Virus record (IMG/VR): IMGVR_UViG_3300046012_000505
Location: 1-64,000 of that record
Origin: a virus
Strand: one strand, 5' to 3'
DNA length: 64,000 nt
The translations under genes and the position numbers were made by a program. Below the pieces are notes generated by a model that saw only the letters and a program-made list of their open reading frames with translations, did no database searches and had not been told where the DNA came from. The first letter of the stretch is position 1. Every line of letters starts with the position of its first letter. Below are positions 52,016 to 60,503 of the stretch, one piece after another.

Positions 52016-52443
52016 CCCGCCGCGCCATCCGTCGCGGCCTCATCTACGCCGCCATCGTGATCGTGCCGTGGGCCGTCATAGGCGTGGGCTGCGCGATGCT
52101 GGCGGGCTGCGCTGGCGCGCCGCTGACAATCAGCGACGATCCGATGGCGCCGCCGCGTGCTGCCGTCTACCGGGCGATCGGTGAGCGCGACCCGTCGTTC
52201 GCGTTTCCTGCCTGTTACGATCTCGCGTTTGCCGCCTTCGATCGGATGCGCGCAGCGGGCGAGCATCCCATTCTCGTCGCCGCCCTCACCGAGACCGGCG
52301 AGGGTCATATGCTCGTCGAGGCTGACGGGCTGGCTTTTGACAACCGCTACTCGCGTCCGCAGCCGATCGACAGCCTACCCTACCGCTGGATCGAGGCGAG
52401 CGCCGACGGCGTGTCGTGGTTCAAGGCGGGAGTCGTGCAGTGA
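52012..52443 (+). CDS. Membrane-anchored transglutaminase-like cysteine peptidase candidate
   Basis: 143 residues with a GTG start at 52012 (GTGA overlap). The N-terminus has a basic run and a membrane segment (RRGLIYAAIVIVPWAVIGVG) ending in a lipobox-like LAGC. The rest follows the bacterial transglutaminase-like cysteine peptidase pattern: a Cys-containing helix (FPACYDLAFAAFDRMRAAGE), then LVAALTETGEGHMLVEADGL and AFDNRYSRPQPIDSLPYRWI, giving a plausible Cys/His/Asp triad (C in ACYDL, H in GEGHM, D in FDN). It would act in the periplasm. The match is by motif only. Confidence 0.65.
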   Translation: MTRRAIRRGLIYAAIVIVPWAVIGVGCAMLAGCAGAPLTISDDPMAPPRAAVYRAIGERDPSFAFPACYDLAFAAFDRMRAAGEHPILVAALTETGEGHMLVEADGLAFDNRYSRPQPIDSLPYRWIEASADGVSWFKAGVVQ

Positions 52444-52568
52444 CCGCCGAGACCCGCGCGATCGTCCGAAACACCCTCGCCTACGTCGCGATCGTGGTTG
52501 GTTCCTGGAGCGCCGTGCTGGCGGTCATCGCGCTGCTTAGGGCGCTGATCGCCGGAGTCGTTCAGTGA
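52440..52568 (+). CDS. Tiny membrane protein
   Basis: 42 residues with a GTG start at 52440 and a stop overlapping the next GTG (both GTGA). One long hydrophobic stretch (LAYVAIVVGSWSAVLAVIAL, LRALIAGVV) is a membrane helix. Coupling on both sides supports it. Confidence 0.62.
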   Translation: MTAETRAIVRNTLAYVAIVVGSWSAVLAVIALLRALIAGVVQ

Positions 52569-52825
52569 AGACCGGACCGCGCCTGTTCTGCGGCATCTAC
52601 CCGTGCGGGCTGGTGTTCGCCGATCGCCACGTCGAGGTCGCGGGCGACTACAAGCGCCTCGCGTTCCTGCCCTACCGCACGCTGGTGGTGGAGTTCGAGA
52701 AGGACTGCCCTGCAGCGCTCCGCGCCGAGATCGCGGCCGACATCGCGCGGATGGCGCTGCGGGCCGGCGACGAATTCCAGATCAGCACCAGCGGCCAGAC
52801 GATCATCCTTGGAGGCGGGAAGTGA
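52565..52825 (+). CDS. Hypothetical early protein
   Basis: 86 residues with a GTG start at 52565. Alternating strands and one helix: PRLFCGIYPCGLVFADRHVE, DYKRLAFLPYRTLVVEFEKD, CPAALRAEIAADIARMALRA. It reads as a small alpha/beta protein with no enzymatic motif. It is coupled on both sides by GTGA overlaps. Confidence 0.7.
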   Translation: MKTGPRLFCGIYPCGLVFADRHVEVAGDYKRLAFLPYRTLVVEFEKDCPAALRAEIAADIARMALRAGDEFQISTSGQTIILGGGK

Positions 52826-53025
52826 TCGACAACGGCACCCCACCAGCGATCCAAGCCGCGATGGCGCGCCGGCCCAAACTCACCGTCACCGGACTGCCGG
52901 GCCGCAGCGACGACTTCACCGTCTACCCGCTCACGCTGGCCGACGCGGAGAAGATGGCCGAGCGGTACGCCGCGAAGCATCCCGGCTGCAGCGTCACGAT
53001 CACGTCAGCCGGAGCCGCACCATGA
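52822..53025 (+). CDS. Hypothetical early protein
   Basis: 67 residues with a GTG start at 52822, overlapping neighbours by four bases. Sequence: PPAIQAAMARRPKLTVTGLP, DDFTVYPLTLADAEKMAERY. Small alpha/beta protein, function unknown. Confidence 0.66.
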   Translation: MIDNGTPPAIQAAMARRPKLTVTGLPGRSDDFTVYPLTLADAEKMAERYAAKHPGCSVTITSAGAAP

Positions 53026-53237
53026 CCGACTTCGCCATCGCGAACGAGCGTCCCGGCGACTGCGCGAAGTGCCACGGCACCGGGCGCTACCGTTGGGGCG
53101 GCCGCACGGTCAACGGGCAGTGGCGCGGCCACGAAGGCGACTGCCATTCGTGCCGGGGAACGGGCCGGCAGACCGAGCAGGATATCCGCCGGAACCGCGC
53201 CTACAACCGCCGGAAAATTTCCACGATTTCACTCTGA
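53022..53237 (+). CDS. DnaJ-type zinc-finger small protein
   Basis: 71 residues from ATG 53022 (ATGA overlap). It carries two CxxCxGxG motifs, CAKCHGTG and CHSCRGTG, which form one zinc centre as in the cysteine-rich domain of DnaJ, without any J domain. The C-terminus is basic. Such proteins are common in phage early regions; they may bind protein or RNA. Confidence 0.78.
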   Translation: MTDFAIANERPGDCAKCHGTGRYRWGGRTVNGQWRGHEGDCHSCRGTGRQTEQDIRRNRAYNRRKISTISL

Positions 53238-53258
53238 CCAGCAGCAGGAGAAACGACC

Positions 53259-53804
53259 ATGCCGAAAATCTACATCGTCCAAGCCGAACACCCCGCTGTG
53301 CCGGGCCGGCCGATCAGCGCCCACGCGACGATGGTGGGTGCACTGGCGCGCGCGCTGGAGCTTGTGAACATCATCCGCGAGGCTGTCGAGTTACCACAAA
53401 TCGCCAAGTTGGCAGATGAGGCGGCGCTTGATGCCGCGCTCGCCCAAGTGGCGACCGCTAGCGACTATGCGTTCGACCCCGAGGGTGATGAGGGCGATTT
53501 CGACGTCTGGATTACCTCGCTCGATTTGCAGGGCGACGCGGAAGCCGTCGCGGTGCCGCGCACGGTATTAGCCGATCTTCTCAAACTTGCGGCCACGGCG
53601 CCGGCCTATGCCACGAGTGGCCAGCAATGGGCCGTTCGGGCGGTATGGGACGCGCGTGGGCTTGAGGGCGCCACGGCCGCGCCAGAGGCGTCCGCTCCGG
53701 CGACGCGACATTTCGCGCATACCGAGGAATCCTGCCCGTCGAAGCACTGGAACGACGGCGACGACGTTTGCGCCGACTGCGGCGCCGACTTGCAGGGAGC
53801 CTGA
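53259..53804 (+). CDS. Hypothetical protein with C-terminal zinc ribbon
   Basis: 181 residues from ATG 53259 with GGAG about eight bases upstream. N-terminal strand-helix (KIYIVQAEHPAVPGRPISAH, VGALARALELVNIIREAVEL), a central acidic helix, and a C-terminal CPSKHWNDGDDVCADCGADL cluster. An early-type protein with no identified role. Confidence 0.7.
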   Translation: MPKIYIVQAEHPAVPGRPISAHATMVGALARALELVNIIREAVELPQIAKLADEAALDAALAQVATASDYAFDPEGDEGDFDVWITSLDLQGDAEAVAVPRTVLADLLKLAATAPAYATSGQQWAVRAVWDARGLEGATAAPEASAPATRHFAHTEESCPSKHWNDGDDVCADCGADLQGA

Positions 53805-53879
53805 CCCTCTCGCCAGCGCGCTCGCCCACCACCGGGCGCGCTGGAATGAAGGCCAGACGACCAGCAGAGGGAGAAGCAG

Positions 53880-54164
53880 ATGAAATCGTTCGCCGACGTG
53901 AAACGCCGCCTGCAGATCGGCACCGTGCTCGAGTGCGTCGAGAACACCTATCGACCGGAACTGAACGGCACGCGCCGCATCGTCACGAAGGTGCAGGGCA
54001 ACGCGATCCGCTGGCGCAACACAGACGAAGCGCCCGACGCGCGCCCGAGCTGGACGCCGTTTCCGCCCGCCAGCAACACCGCGATCGTCGACGCCGACAC
54101 TTTCCAACTCTCACTCAAGCGCGATGGCCACTACGTGCGCCTGCGCTTCATCGACGCCGCCTAA
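53880..54164 (+). CDS. Hypothetical early protein
   Basis: 94 residues from ATG 53880 with AGGGAGAAG upstream. Beta-rich small domain: SFADVKRRLQIGTVLECVEN, GTRRIVTKVQGNAIRWRN, GHYVRLRFIDAA. Resembles short phage proteins with an SH3-like strand order, but I cannot name a family. Confidence 0.7.
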   Translation: MKSFADVKRRLQIGTVLECVENTYRPELNGTRRIVTKVQGNAIRWRNTDEAPDARPSWTPFPPASNTAIVDADTFQLSLKRDGHYVRLRFIDAA

Positions 54165-54191
54165 CCAGCAACCCCGAGAACGGAGAGACAG

Positions 54192-54626
54192 ATGAGCAAA
54201 TTCCACGTCCACCTATACGCGACCGTTCGCGTCAAGATGTGCGACGTCGAAGCCGCCGACCAAGGCGCGGCCGTGCGCGAGGCTGTGCGCCTGTTCGATG
54301 GCGATGCGACCTTCAGCCGGTTCAACGAGAACGTCGCCTATGCCGACGAGATTACCGCCGCGCTAGTCGACACCGTCGGGGACGAACAATTCTCCGAGAG
54401 CCGCACCTACACGCCCGATGGCGAGCCGGACAGTGGAGCGGCACGTAGGATCGACGCCGCCACGGTCGCGGAGGCAATCACCGTCCTGCGCCGCCTGCAC
54501 GCCACCCTTGAGGGAGAGTGGGCCGACCCCGCCGCCTACGGCATGCCGATCGAGAACCCCGACCACAACCACCACGACGACATGATGGCGCTGCGTGGCG
54601 TCATAGCCAAGCTCCCCTCGCCCTGA
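54192..54626 (+). CDS. Hypothetical early protein
   Basis: 144 residues from ATG 54192. N-terminal strand/helix (KFHVHLYATVRVKMCDVEAA, DQGAAVREAVRLF) and a helical C-terminus (DAATVAEAITVLRRLHATLE, HHDDMMALRGVIAKLPS). No family recognised. The repeated spacer-plus-AGGAG pattern shows that it is translated independently. Confidence 0.7.
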   Translation: MSKFHVHLYATVRVKMCDVEAADQGAAVREAVRLFDGDATFSRFNENVAYADEITAALVDTVGDEQFSESRTYTPDGEPDSGAARRIDAATVAEAITVLRRLHATLEGEWADPAAYGMPIENPDHNHHDDMMALRGVIAKLPSP

Positions 54627-54701
54627 TCGCAGCTAGAGCGCCGGCACCACGCGCCGACGCTCACTGCTGCAATCGGCAGCGTCATCAACCGGAGACCTAC
54701 C

Positions 54702-55145
54702 ATGTCGAACGTGAAACTGAAGAACGAACTCACCCGCCAGATCAACAGCGCAATCGCCAGCGGCGTATTCGCCCGGCTGTGCGGCGGGCTGCCCGGCCTC
54801 GAGGTCTCCACCGCGCTGAAGGACGGCGCCATCGGCATCGACATCGAGCGGTCGCCGGTCGACCTCGTGAGCCATGACGTACTCGAGCCGAGCGATCACG
54901 GCTACGTCTACAAGATCACCTTTGCCGACGACAGCACGCCCGAGGGCGCCGCGATCAAGGCGGCACTCCGCGAAATCGCCGAGCGGGTCATCCAGCGGCA
55001 CGCGCGCTACCGGATCCACGTCACCGGCCGCTGCATGGGGCAGCAAGTCGACAGGATGCGCGCAGGCCAGTCCGTCGAGACGGTCACGGTCCCGCCAGCC
55101 GCGATCGTCGCGGCGCCGGCAGCCGACCTGTTCGCCGCGCTCTGA
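54702..55145 (+). CDS. Hypothetical early protein
   Basis: 147 residues from ATG 54702. Helical start (KLKNELTRQINSAIASGVFA), a beta core (AIGIDIERSPVDLVSHDVLE, YVYKITFADDSTPEG) and a helix with RYRIHVTGRCMGQQVDRM. Function unknown. Confidence 0.7.
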   Translation: MSNVKLKNELTRQINSAIASGVFARLCGGLPGLEVSTALKDGAIGIDIERSPVDLVSHDVLEPSDHGYVYKITFADDSTPEGAAIKAALREIAERVIQRHARYRIHVTGRCMGQQVDRMRAGQSVETVTVPPAAIVAAPAADLFAAL

Positions 55146-55215
55146 CGCACTGCGAGCGGCAGGGGTCGCACCCGGCCGCTCCGATGTGCACCAGACCAGA
55201 AGAAGGGGAGACACG

Positions 55216-55485
55216 ATGACCAAGCACACCGCCGAGCCGTGGACGGCAACCGATATCGGCACGCTTCACGGCAAGGATAGCCAATTCATAGCCGAGCTAG
55301 GTGGCATGCGGGCCGAGGCGGATCTGCGCCGCATCGCCGCTTGCGTCAACGCCTGCGCCGGCATTTCCACGCAACAACTGGAAGCGTTCGCCTTCGTCAT
55401 GAGGCCCGGGAGTGACAGACCGTTCGATCGCCTGGCGACAAAAGAGGCGTGGCGCAAACTGCGCGTCGCCCAGGCCACCCCATGA
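55216..55485 (+). CDS. Small early protein of a widespread phage family
   Basis: 89 residues from ATG 55216. The start MTKHTAEPWTATDIGTLHGK and the segment ADLRRIAACVNACAGISTQQ, then LEAFA, match a small phage/plasmid protein type defined by TPEPW...D..RIVACVNACAG.S.E.LE. No biochemical role is known to me. Its stop overlaps the next ATG by four bases. Confidence 0.75.
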   Translation: MTKHTAEPWTATDIGTLHGKDSQFIAELGGMRAEADLRRIAACVNACAGISTQQLEAFAFVMRPGSDRPFDRLATKEAWRKLRVAQATP

Positions 55486-55643
55486 CCCGCAAACCCGTCA
55501 TCTACAACGGCCGGCCGATCGGCGAGGCGTCGACTTGGCGCGAGGTCGACGAGCTTATCGCCGAGCAGGGCCGCCCGATGTCCGGCGGCGATCGAGTGTC
55601 CGAGGGACCGGACGGATTTCACATCGAGACGAGGAGGAAATAG
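55482..55643 (+). CDS. Small hypothetical protein
   Basis: 53 residues from ATG 55482 (ATGA overlap): KPVIYNGRPIGEASTWREVD, ELIAEQGRPMSGGDRV. A small beta/alpha protein; function unknown. Confidence 0.65.
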   Translation: MTRKPVIYNGRPIGEASTWREVDELIAEQGRPMSGGDRVSEGPDGFHIETRRK

Positions 55644-55645
55644 CC

Positions 55646-56176
55646 ATGTCAGACCGTAGCAGCGCCAGCATCGACATCGGCGGGAAACTTGCCGCCGACA
55701 AGATCGACGAACTCGCCGACGCCATCGAGAGCGAGGGAGTCGGACTCGATTGGGGCGAGTATCTCGACGCCGCCGGCGCGCGTGCCGCAATCGTCGACGC
55801 GTTCACCAGCAAGGGACCGCTGCGCCTCATGGCGAACGAGGTACGCGGCGGCGCGTTCGAGTCGCTGGAATCCATCTGCCGCGAACTCGGCCTCACCTAC
55901 TGCCGAGGCGACGACGGGCGCTACACATGGACGGCCAGCCTCGTCTACTGGGAGCCGGGATTTGCCGAGCCGCAGGAATGGAACGGCACCGTCGACAACC
56001 ACACCCCGCAACTCGACGCCTGGAAAATCCGCAAACTACTCGGCCCGCAGTGCGACAACATCGCTGCCCTGCGCGCCGAACTCGACCTGATGGACAAAGC
56101 CGAGAAGTTCGCCATCCCGCTCGTGATTGAGGGCGATATCGTTGAGCCGGCCGACGACGAGGCGACGGCGCAATGA
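55646..56176 (+). CDS. Hypothetical protein
   Basis: 176 residues from ATG 55646 with GAGGAGG about nine bases upstream. N-terminal helices (KLAADKIDELADAIESEGVG, ARAAIVDAFTSKGPLRLMAN), then GGAFESLESICRELGLTYCR and YTWTASLVYWEPGFAEPQEW, and a helical end. It may be a small DNA-mimic or regulatory protein given its acidity, but this is speculative. Confidence 0.7.
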   Translation: MSDRSSASIDIGGKLAADKIDELADAIESEGVGLDWGEYLDAAGARAAIVDAFTSKGPLRLMANEVRGGAFESLESICRELGLTYCRGDDGRYTWTASLVYWEPGFAEPQEWNGTVDNHTPQLDAWKIRKLLGPQCDNIAALRAELDLMDKAEKFAIPLVIEGDIVEPADDEATAQ

Positions 56177-56367
56177 CCGGCGCCGACATGTGCGCGTGGA
56201 GAACCCGTCTCGCGCTGCGCCAGGAGGACGCCGCGTCGCTCATCGGCTGCTCCAGCCGCCGGCTACGCAGCTACGAGCACGACGACGCGATTATCCCGAG
56301 GAAGATCGAACTCGCGTGTGAGGCGATCGAGGCACGTTTAACGAGGGGGAATGAAAATGCAGCGTGA
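56173..56367 (+). CDS. Small XRE-like HTH protein
   Basis: 64 residues from ATG 56173 (ATGA overlap). The HTH is MCAWRTRLALRQEDAASLIG and CSSRRLRSYEHDDAIIPRKI, the pattern of small phage XRE regulators. It lies directly before the methyltransferase gene, which it overlaps by 11 bases, an arrangement like the controller proteins of restriction-modification systems. A second candidate for the operator-binding repressor. Confidence 0.75.
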   Translation: MTGADMCAWRTRLALRQEDAASLIGCSSRRLRSYEHDDAIIPRKIELACEAIEARLTRGNENAA

Positions 56368-59038
56368 GATCGAGGTCGACAACTTCGCGGGCGGCGGCGG
56401 CGCGTCCACTGGCATCGAGATGGCGACAGGGCGCCCGATCGCCATCGCGGTGAACCACGACGAAGAAGCCATCGCGATGCACGCCGCCAATCATCCCGAC
56501 ACGGAACATATGTGCCAGTCCGTGTGGCGCGCTGATCCCCGCGACGTGGCGCGCGGGCGCCCCGTCGGCCTCGCGTGGTTCTCGCCCGATTGCTTTCCAG
56601 CCGGCACAATGGTTCTGACGCGCGACGGCTACCGCGCGATCGAGGAGATTCAAGCCGGCGACGAAGTGCTCACGCACAGGCTGCGCTGGAAAAAAGTCAC
56701 CGAGACGCACCAAACCACCAAGCCTGTGCTGACGCTACGCGGGCACGGCCATCCAGGCTTGACCGTGAGCCATGAGCATCCGTTCTATGCGCGCCAGCGA
56801 CCGGCGCCGGTTTGGAACAATGATCGCCGGTCTTACGAGTGGAATTTGAACGAGCCGAGATGGGCGCCAGCATCGATGCTGGATCGCGGATGGTACTGGG
56901 GCACGCCGCGCCAGTTTCCCCCGTCAGAAGCTCCCGCCGTTGGCGGCCGCGGAATGATGGTCGACGAAAGCCTGATGTGGCTCGCCGGCCGCTATCTCGG
57001 CGATGGCTGGTCTCGCATCACAGAAACGCGCGCCGAACTTGTCATAATCTGCGGCAAGCATGAGCATCAAACCCTCCGCGCGACGCTGGAGGCATGGCCG
57101 CGCCAGGGTTACCGTGCGGGACACAACGAACTTGCATGGCATTGGCGCGAGGTCGAGACCGCCTATCAGGGATCAACCAATCATCGCGGCCTTGTCGAGT
57201 GGCTACGCTCGCACTTCGGTCACGGGGCCGGCACGAAGACCGTGCCAGCATGGGCCTTGGGTCTATCCGACCACCTGCGCCGCGCTCTGCTGCAAGGCTA
57301 CCTCAGCGCCGACGGCAACCGCGATCACGCCAAGGCTTTCGTCGAGTGCAACACAATCTCTAAAGCTCTCGCCTTCGGCATCAAGGCGCTGGCTAATAGC
57401 CTGGGTCACACCGCAGGAATCTATCTCAACAGCAATAACACCACTACCATCGAGGGCCGCATTGTCTCGGCGCAACCGATTTACAAGCTGCGCTGGCGGG
57501 ATGAAGTCTCGGCACTTCACGAGCAGACGCGCACCGAGAACGGCATCGAATGGTGTCCCATCCGTGAGCAGTCTGACACGGGGCAATCAGCCACGGTCTA
57601 TAACATCGGCGTTGAGGACGACGAGAGCTATATCGTCGAGGGGATCATCGTCCACAACTGCAAGCACTTCTCCAAGGCGAAGGGCAGTCAGCCCGTCAAG
57701 CGCAACATCCGCGACCTCGCCTGGGTGGTGATCCATTGGGCGAAGCTCGTGCAGCCGCGCATCATCATGCTGGAGAACGTCGAGGAATTCCGCGATTGGG
57801 GTCCGCTGATCGAGGGCGTCGACGGTAAGATGGTTCCCTGCCCGCTCCGCAAGGGGCTGACCTATCGCCGCTGGAAACGGGAGTTGGTGAAGCTCGGATA
57901 CCGCGTCGAGGACCGCGAGCTACGCGCCTGCGACTACGGTGCGCCGACCATCCGCAAGCGCCTGTTCGTCATCGCGCGGCGCGACGGCCTGCCGATCATT
58001 TGGCCGGCGCCTACGCACGCCCCTCTTCGGCTAAGCCAGGATGGCATCGTTACGGAGTGGGCACGCGGACATGGCCTGACACTTAAGGACATCCAAAACC
58101 TCAAGCCGTACCGCACCGCGGCAGACTGCATCGACTGGTCTATTCCTTGCCCGTCGATCTTCGAGCGCGATCGCCCGCTGGCCGAGAACACCATGCGGCG
58201 TATCGCGGCAGGCATCAAACGCTACGTGATCGACGCGGCCACGCCATTCATCGTGCCGGTGACGCACCACGGCGACAGCCGAGTCCACGGCATCGACGAG
58301 CCGCTCCGTACCGTGACCACGGCACCCCGAGGCGAACACGCCCTGGTGACGCCGTTCATCGCCCCGCGCTACGGCGAGCGCCCGGGCCAGGAGCCGCGCA
58401 CCCACGCCGCCGACAAGCCGATCCCGACCATCGTTCCGACCGCGAACGGCGCCCGGCTAGTCGCGGCGTTCATGGCGCAGCACAATACCGGGATGGTAGG
58501 CCACCCGATGACCAAGCCTCTCTCCACCATCATCCAACGCGGAACGACGCAGGGTCTCGTGACGTCCAACCTCGTCAAGCTGCGCGGCACCTGCAAGGAC
58601 GGCCAGCCAGTCGACGAGCCGGCGCCGACGATCACCGCCGGCGGATGGCACATCGGCGAAGTCCGCGCCTTCCTCATCAAGTATTTCGGCACCGACCAGG
58701 ATCCGCGCCTGGAGGAGCCGATGCACACCGTCACGACGCGCGACCGCTTCGGCCTCGTCACCGTGGCCGGCGAGGAATACCAGATTGTCGACATTGGGAT
58801 GCGGATGCTGACCCCGCGCGAGCTTTTCCGGGCGCAGGGCTTCCCGGAATCGTACATCATCGATCCGATGTTCAACGGAAAGCCCCTGACGAAGACATCC
58901 CAGGTCCGCTGCTGCGGCAACTCTGTCTGTCCGCCGCTGTCCGAGGCGCTTGTCCGGGCGAATTACGTGCCCGATCAGGTCGCGCCGACGCGGCGCCGTC
59001 CAGCCGCCGTCCAGCCTGTCGTCGCGGCGCTGTTCTGA
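56357..59038 (+). CDS. DNA C5-cytosine methyltransferase interrupted by an intein
   Basis: 893 residues from ATG 56357 (an ATG two codons earlier is poorly spaced from the GAGGGGG site). The methyltransferase halves are residues 1-78 and 435-893. Motif I-like VDNFAGGGGASTGIEMATGR, then VAVNHDEEAIAMHAANHPDT, then FSPDC-KHFSKAKG as motif IV with the catalytic Cys, then IIMLENVEEFRDWGPL (motif VI, ENV). The C-terminal part has LTPRELFRAQGFPESYIID and VRCCGNSVCPPLSEALV as motifs IX and X. The intein (356 residues) lies between SPD and the catalytic Cys, so the enzyme is dead until splicing. It probably protects phage DNA from host restriction. Confidence 0.93.
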   Translation: MQREIEVDNFAGGGGASTGIEMATGRPIAIAVNHDEEAIAMHAANHPDTEHMCQSVWRADPRDVARGRPVGLAWFSPDCFPAGTMVLTRDGYRAIEEIQAGDEVLTHRLRWKKVTETHQTTKPVLTLRGHGHPGLTVSHEHPFYARQRPAPVWNNDRRSYEWNLNEPRWAPASMLDRGWYWGTPRQFPPSEAPAVGGRGMMVDESLMWLAGRYLGDGWSRITETRAELVIICGKHEHQTLRATLEAWPRQGYRAGHNELAWHWREVETAYQGSTNHRGLVEWLRSHFGHGAGTKTVPAWALGLSDHLRRALLQGYLSADGNRDHAKAFVECNTISKALAFGIKALANSLGHTAGIYLNSNNTTTIEGRIVSAQPIYKLRWRDEVSALHEQTRTENGIEWCPIREQSDTGQSATVYNIGVEDDESYIVEGIIVHNCKHFSKAKGSQPVKRNIRDLAWVVIHWAKLVQPRIIMLENVEEFRDWGPLIEGVDGKMVPCPLRKGLTYRRWKRELVKLGYRVEDRELRACDYGAPTIRKRLFVIARRDGLPIIWPAPTHAPLRLSQDGIVTEWARGHGLTLKDIQNLKPYRTAADCIDWSIPCPSIFERDRPLAENTMRRIAAGIKRYVIDAATPFIVPVTHHGDSRVHGIDEPLRTVTTAPRGEHALVTPFIAPRYGERPGQEPRTHAADKPIPTIVPTANGARLVAAFMAQHNTGMVGHPMTKPLSTIIQRGTTQGLVTSNLVKLRGTCKDGQPVDEPAPTITAGGWHIGEVRAFLIKYFGTDQDPRLEEPMHTVTTRDRFGLVTVAGEEYQIVDIGMRMLTPRELFRAQGFPESYIIDPMFNGKPLTKTSQVRCCGNSVCPPLSEALVRANYVPDQVAPTRRRPAAVQPVVAALF
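56591..57658 (+). mobile_element. Intein with LAGLIDADG homing endonuclease
   Basis: 356 residues (79-434 of the precursor). Block A: CFPAGTMVLTRDGYRAIEEI; block B: LTVSHEHPFYAR; two LAGLIDADG motifs, LAGRYLGDG (209-217) and LLQGYLSADG (311-320); block F: VYNIGVEDDESYIVEGIIVH; block G: VHN followed by Cys. All splicing residues (Cys1, block B His, His-Asn, +1 Cys) are present. The endonuclease would cut intein-free alleles at the most conserved point of the methyltransferase gene. Confidence 0.95.
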
Positions 59039-59168
59039 GTATCGAGAGAAACCGCACCAAGCACTTTTTTCAATTATTTTTCGCTAATGAAATCAAGGGG
59101 CACGATTCAAAAAACCCTTGATATTGGCCTGTTTCTGCAATTTCCGAAAACTCGATATGCTACAATAG

Positions 59169-59198
59169 CACTGTCAGCCGGTGGAACGGCTGGCAGTG
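59169..59198. promoter_or_regulatory. Imperfect hairpin and AT-rich promoter-like region before the 59222 gene
   Basis: CACTG-T-CAGCCG pairs with CGGCTG-G-CAGTG around a GTGGAA loop. It follows a TACAAT (59161-59166) in a stretch (59050-59170) far richer in A+T than the rest of the window. The hairpin could be a leader regulatory element of the following gene. No protein gene is visible in 59039-59221. Confidence 0.4.
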
Positions 59199-59221
59199 TC
59201 GAAAGCAAGATGGAGATGAAA

Positions 59222-59506
59222 ATGGGTTGGATTATGTTGCCGAAACCCGGAGCGAAAGATGGACCTTGCAAGGGGAATTGTAAACACCTCGATTGCAAGG
59301 CGACGAAGCAGGAGGCCGAATGCCTCTGCACGCATTGTCAGAAGCCGATCGGCTTCGAGACGAAGTTCTATATCGACCGCCCGGAGTCGGGCATCAGCGT
59401 CGTCGGCCAGCGCATCTACTCGCACTTCCTCTGCGCGATCAAAGCCGCCGACGAGAGGCGCAAGAAACTTCCGCCGCTCGACCTCGGCCATCTAGGCGCT
59501 ATGTAA
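59222..59506 (+). CDS. Small multi-cysteine protein
   Basis: 94 residues from ATG 59222, with GGAG six bases upstream; two earlier in-frame ATGs are less well placed. The N-terminal half has six cysteines (GPCKGNCKHLDCKATKQEAE, CLCTHCQKPIG), enough for two zinc sites. The rest is mixed (FETKFYIDRPESGISVVGQR, YSHFLCAIKAADERRKK). It has its own upstream promoter-like region. Function unknown. Confidence 0.7.
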   Translation: MGWIMLPKPGAKDGPCKGNCKHLDCKATKQEAECLCTHCQKPIGFETKFYIDRPESGISVVGQRIYSHFLCAIKAADERRKKLPPLDLGHLGAM

Positions 59507-59512
59507 TCGGCT

Positions 59513-59538
59513 GGCCGCGCTCCTAACCGGGCGCGGCC
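59513..59538. terminator. Hairpin between convergent genes
   Basis: GGCCGCGC (59513) and GCGCGGCC (59531) form an 8-base-pair stem around the last codons of the convergent gene at 59523. No T-run follows on either strand, so it may work as a weak bidirectional terminator. Confidence 0.4.
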
Positions 59539-60503
59539 GCCGCCACAAATATCCGCGGTATCGCCCGGTAAGCCAACTTCTGCAGCGCTTCCCCGTGCTC
59601 TGTGCTATCGCCGGTCAGCCCCGTCGCCTCAATTAGCAGCCGGCGAGCGCGGCCAGATTTCCAGTTGAGTACGCAGCAGCCCGGCGCTCCGGCCGCGCCC
59701 GCCTCGTTCCACGCGGCCGGCGTCGCATACACCCTTACCGCTTTACCATCCTCGAGACGCTGTTCCGCATGAGCCCATCCGACGATGTCGAGTCCGCCTT
59801 CTCTGACCCACCACTTCGCTGGCTCTTTCGGATCCCAGGCGACGATATCGGCGACGTCCAGCCAGCGCGGCCGCGTGGCGACCGTGGTGCCGCACCACTC
59901 ATCGAGTACCGGCTGCATCGCCTCGCGAATGATCTCTACCGGGCAGTCCTCACAATCGGCCGCCAGCAGCGCCGGCTCGACGTGCTCGATATAGCAGAAA
60001 TCCATGAGCCACCGGGCGCGCCCTTCCTTGTCCGTTGGTGCTAAATTCAGCCACGCTAGGCGGTCCGCATACGACCACAACGACGGCTCCCGAGCTTCGT
60101 ACAGCGGCAAAGTCGCCAGCCAGCGCCCTTCCGGGTCCGGCTCCCAATACTTGCTTCCCACGGACGCGCGGACGGCTCCAAGCGGCATCGGCGCCGGCTC
60201 AGACGGCCACCAGGACGGCACGCCAGCCTCAAAACCCAAGTCGGAATCGACGATATCCGCGTGCGGTGGCAACAGCACGCCAGGCGCCATCGTCAGCGCC
60301 GCATCGAGCAGCTGTGGAAACGATTCAGCGAACCGCTTTCGGTTCCGTCGCGCCCATGCCTCCCACGCCTCGACGGCAATGGACGACCGCAGATTGCCGC
60401 TTCGTTCGCGTATCTGACCGTCGACGAGCCCGCGAATCGCGCGCCGAACCGCCAGGGCGCGCGACTGCTCGACCGTCAGCCCGCTACCCAAACAGCCCGC
60501 CAT
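59523..60503 (-). CDS. Hypothetical protein
   Basis: 326 residues from ATG 60503; its first 20 bases overlap the VRR-NUC gene. Helical N-terminus (RALAVRRAIRGLVDGQIRER), a Trp-rich middle (VPSWWPSEPAP, KYWEPDPEGRWLATLPLYEA, LWSYADRLAWLNLAPTDKEG) and a C-terminal half with GLDIVGWAHAEQRLEDGKAV, YATPAAW and SGRARRLLIEATGLTGD. I do not recognise it. The gene lies in a DNA-metabolism block, so a replication or repair role is possible. Confidence 0.7.
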   Translation of the reverse strand: MAGCLGSGLTVEQSRALAVRRAIRGLVDGQIRERSGNLRSSIAVEAWEAWARRNRKRFAESFPQLLDAALTMAPGVLLPPHADIVDSDLGFEAGVPSWWPSEPAPMPLGAVRASVGSKYWEPDPEGRWLATLPLYEAREPSLWSYADRLAWLNLAPTDKEGRARWLMDFCYIEHVEPALLAADCEDCPVEIIREAMQPVLDEWCGTTVATRPRWLDVADIVAWDPKEPAKWWVREGGLDIVGWAHAEQRLEDGKAVRVYATPAAWNEAGAAGAPGCCVLNWKSGRARRLLIEATGLTGDSTEHGEALQKLAYRAIPRIFVAAAAPG

